This document shows positions 14,649-16,247 of a stretch of DNA of 16,247 nt, piece by piece; positions within the stretch are counted from its first letter, which is position 1, and each line of letters starts with the position of its first letter. This stretch comes from JALYOK01 sp031419835. Its GTDB lineage: Bacteria; Pseudomonadota; Gammaproteobacteria; Burkholderiales; JALYOK01. The translations under genes and the position numbers were made by a program. The notes beneath the pieces are model-generated. The model was not told the origin of the DNA. It made no database searches and saw nothing but the letters and a program-made list of their open reading frames with translations. The DNA lies in the NCBI GenBank assembly GCA_031419835.1, contig JANOLP010000065.1, forward strand, positions 1 to 16,247. The letters run 5' to 3'.

Positions 14649-15317
14649 ATGTCAGTTTGGGCAGTAGTACCGCTAAAGTCACCGGAGTCGGCAAAATCGC
14701 GGTTGAGTGGCTCGCTCAACGCAGCGCAGCGGCTGCGCTTGTTTTATGCGCTCGCGCGGCGCGTGGTCGACGCCGCTATGCACACACCAGGAATTGCGGG
14801 TGTCACGGTGGTGACGGCTAGTGAGGCGGTGATGGCGTTTGCTGAAAACCTTGGCGCACAGTGTCTTCGGCTTGAAAGCGATCGCGGAACCGCGGCGGCG
14901 TGCACCTGTGCGCTCGATTCATTGCCTTGGGACGATAGCGCAGCCGTGCTGTTTGTCGCCGGTGATCTTCCACTTATTTCGCCGAGCGCTCTGATTCCAT
15001 TGGTCGCGTTGTCGCAAAGTAGCCCACTTGTGGCGATAGCGGGCGATCGGCACCGATTCGGCACCAACGCATTGCTATGTGCGCCGGGCGGCGCGATTCC
15101 GCTTTGTTTCGGCGATGGTAGCTTTGCTAAACATCTCGCAGCGGCTGCGAGTCTCGGCGTTCCTGTGCACATCGTCGATTCCGCACCGCTGGCGCTCGAT
15201 ATCGATGAACCGGCCGATTTGCGCGAATGGCATCGCCGACTTGTTTCAAACGATCAGCCCATCGAAGCCGAACTTCATGATTTATTTGCGGCGCAAGAAG
15301 TCGCGCTTTACCAATGA
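14649..15317 (+). CDS. cofC: 2-phospho-L-lactate (or PEP / 3-phosphoglycerate) guanylyltransferase CofC/FbiD
   Basis: A 222-residue nucleotidyltransferase of the F420 pathway. It joins GMP from GTP to a three-carbon phosphate acid, making the activated side-chain donor for CofD/FbiA. Evidence is the N-terminal nucleotide-binding AVVPLKSPESAKSRL with the conserved lysines and arginine, the metal-binding GDLPLISPSAL, the CofC-typical GTNALLCAP and FGDGSFAKH segments, and the C-terminal DIDEPADL. Length is normal for the family. The substrate (2-phospholactate in archaea, phosphoenolpyruvate in actinobacteria, 3-phosphoglycerate in one proteobacterium, as I recall) cannot be settled by reading. 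The ATG is preceded only by a poor AAGA-type site. Its stop overlaps the cofG start as ATGA, so the two genes are translationally coupled. Confidence 0.9.
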   Translation: MSVWAVVPLKSPESAKSRLSGSLNAAQRLRLFYALARRVVDAAMHTPGIAGVTVVTASEAVMAFAENLGAQCLRLESDRGTAAACTCALDSLPWDDSAAVLFVAGDLPLISPSALIPLVALSQSSPLVAIAGDRHRFGTNALLCAPGGAIPLCFGDGSFAKHLAAAASLGVPVHIVDSAPLALDIDEPADLREWHRRLVSNDQPIEAELHDLFAAQEVALYQ

Positions 15318-16247
15318 CCTTAGCTTGGCTCGAAGACTTCGTCGCAAAACCGCCCAGTACAGTGCAAGCGCTGCAACTATTGCTCGTTGAAAATTGGCAG
15401 GATCTGGCACCTGTCGCCGCAGCGCTGCGCGAGCAAGGCTGGGGCAACCACGTAACGTACTCGCGCAAGGTATTTGTTCCGCTAACACAACTTTGCCGGG
15501 ACGTATGCCACTACTGCACGTTCGCCAAAGCGCCGCGCTCGCTCGCTAAACCTTATCTGTCGCCCGACGATGTACTAGCCATTGCTCGCCAGGGCGCCGC
15601 CGCGGGTTGTAAGGAAGTTTTGTTCACGCTCGGCGACAAACCTGAATCGCGCTATGCCGCCGCGCGAACCGCCCTCGCCGAATTGGGATTCGAAAGCACA
15701 CTCGCCTACCTCGAACATGTCGCTCGCCTTGTGGTTGAGGAAACCGGTTTGTTGCCGCATCTGAATCCTGGCTTGATGACTGCGACGGATTTTCAGCGCT
15801 TGCGCGCGGTCGCGCCCTCGATGGGCATTATGTTGGAGTCAGCGTCCGATCGCTTGACCGAGCGCGGCATGGCGCATTTTGGCTCGCCTGACAAAGAGCC
15901 GGCGCGCCGATTGGAAACTTTGCGCATCGCCGGTGAGCTGCGTGTGCCGATGACCACCGGCATCTTGATCGGTATCGGCGAAACGCGCCGCGAGCGCATT
16001 GAGTCACTGCTCGCGCTGCGTGAATTGCATTCGCAGTTCGGCCATATTCAAGAAATCATTATTCAAAATTTCCGCGCTAAAGTGGGCACTAAAATGCACG
16101 CCGCCCCGCAGCCGTCGATGGATGAGTTGTGTTGGACGATCGCCGTTGCGCGTCTGATATTTGGCGCGCAAATGAGCATTCAAGCGCCTCCCAATCTCTA
16201 CACCGGCGATCTGGCCGAGCCGATTCGCGCAGGCATCAATGACTGGG
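15314..16247 (+). CDS. cofG: 7,8-didemethyl-8-hydroxy-5-deazariboflavin synthase, CofG part (partial, cut by window end)
   Basis: An open frame of 311 codons runs off the right edge without a stop. It is a radical S-adenosylmethionine enzyme: PLTQLCRDVCHYCTFA carries the cluster motif Cys61-x3-Cys65-x2-Cys68 in the CofG/FbiC form. FTLGDKPE, HLNPGLMT, a TGILIGIGE segment and IIIQNFRAK match what I recall for CofG and the N-terminal half of FbiC. With CofH it makes the Fo deazaflavin core of F420 from a tyrosine and a pyrimidine intermediate (5-amino-6-ribitylamino-uracil). The ATG overlaps the cofC stop (ATGA). Because the end is missing, a stand-alone CofG cannot be told from an FbiC-type CofG-CofH fusion. 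Confidence 0.93.
   Translation, partial: MTLAWLEDFVAKPPSTVQALQLLLVENWQDLAPVAAALREQGWGNHVTYSRKVFVPLTQLCRDVCHYCTFAKAPRSLAKPYLSPDDVLAIARQGAAAGCKEVLFTLGDKPESRYAAARTALAELGFESTLAYLEHVARLVVEETGLLPHLNPGLMTATDFQRLRAVAPSMGIMLESASDRLTERGMAHFGSPDKEPARRLETLRIAGELRVPMTTGILIGIGETRRERIESLLALRELHSQFGHIQEIIIQNFRAKVGTKMHAAPQPSMDELCWTIAVARLIFGAQMSIQAPPNLYTGDLAEPIRAGINDW

Noticed and set aside
1..16247. CRISPR array, tRNA, rRNA, insertion sequence, or toxin-antitoxin genes
   Set aside because: No regularly spaced direct repeats, no cloverleaf or rRNA motifs, and no transposase or toxin families were found among the readable frames.

Overview
The window looks like a chromosomal segment of a proteobacterium, most likely a gammaproteobacterium. 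The assimilatory nitrate locus has the gene content and order I recall from Pseudomonas (transporter, kinase, nirB, nirD, nitrate reductase, cobA). Intergenic regions carry short palindromic and dispersed repeats of the kind common in beta- and gammaproteobacteria. No rRNA, tRNA, CRISPR array, insertion sequence or phage gene was found. The species cannot be named from the sequence alone.

Layout. Positions 1-113 hold a nested inverted-repeat cluster. Positions 118-2336 hold three minus-strand genes: a glutathione S-transferase family protein, an SDR reductase with the FabL-type Tyr-x6-Lys active site, and a small cysteine-repeat lipoprotein. Positions 2352-2775 are non-coding with hairpins. 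Positions 2776-5822 (minus) hold a PP2C phosphatase/Ser-Thr kinase fusion and, upstream of it, a NarK-type nitrate transporter. Positions 5823-6220 form a divergent control region. Positions 6221-12521 (plus) hold the tightly packed operon nirB-nirD-nasA-cobA. A benzoylformate-decarboxylase-like ThDP enzyme lies on the minus strand at 12594-14288. After 360 non-coding bases comes a plus-strand F420 biosynthesis pair: cofC (14649-15317) and the start of cofG (15314 onward, cut by the window end).

How the genes work together. The transporter imports nitrate, NasA reduces it to nitrite, and NirBD reduces nitrite to ammonium with NAD(P)H. CobA makes precorrin-2 for the sirohaem that NirB needs. 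The divergent control region carries a near-consensus sigma-54 -24/-12 promoter for each direction and a good NtrC-type operator between them, so the locus is probably switched on by nitrogen limitation. The phosphatase/kinase is likely a post-translational regulator of the pathway.

The most unusual content is the F420 (deazaflavin) pair beside the nitrate locus, because F420 biosynthesis is uncommon in proteobacteria. The neighbouring ThDP enzyme of unknown substrate is transcribed away from cofC. A dispersed intergenic repeat of about 72 bp occurs at least twice (4534-4605 and 14395-14466), with a probable third, inverted and degenerate copy near 2472-2542.
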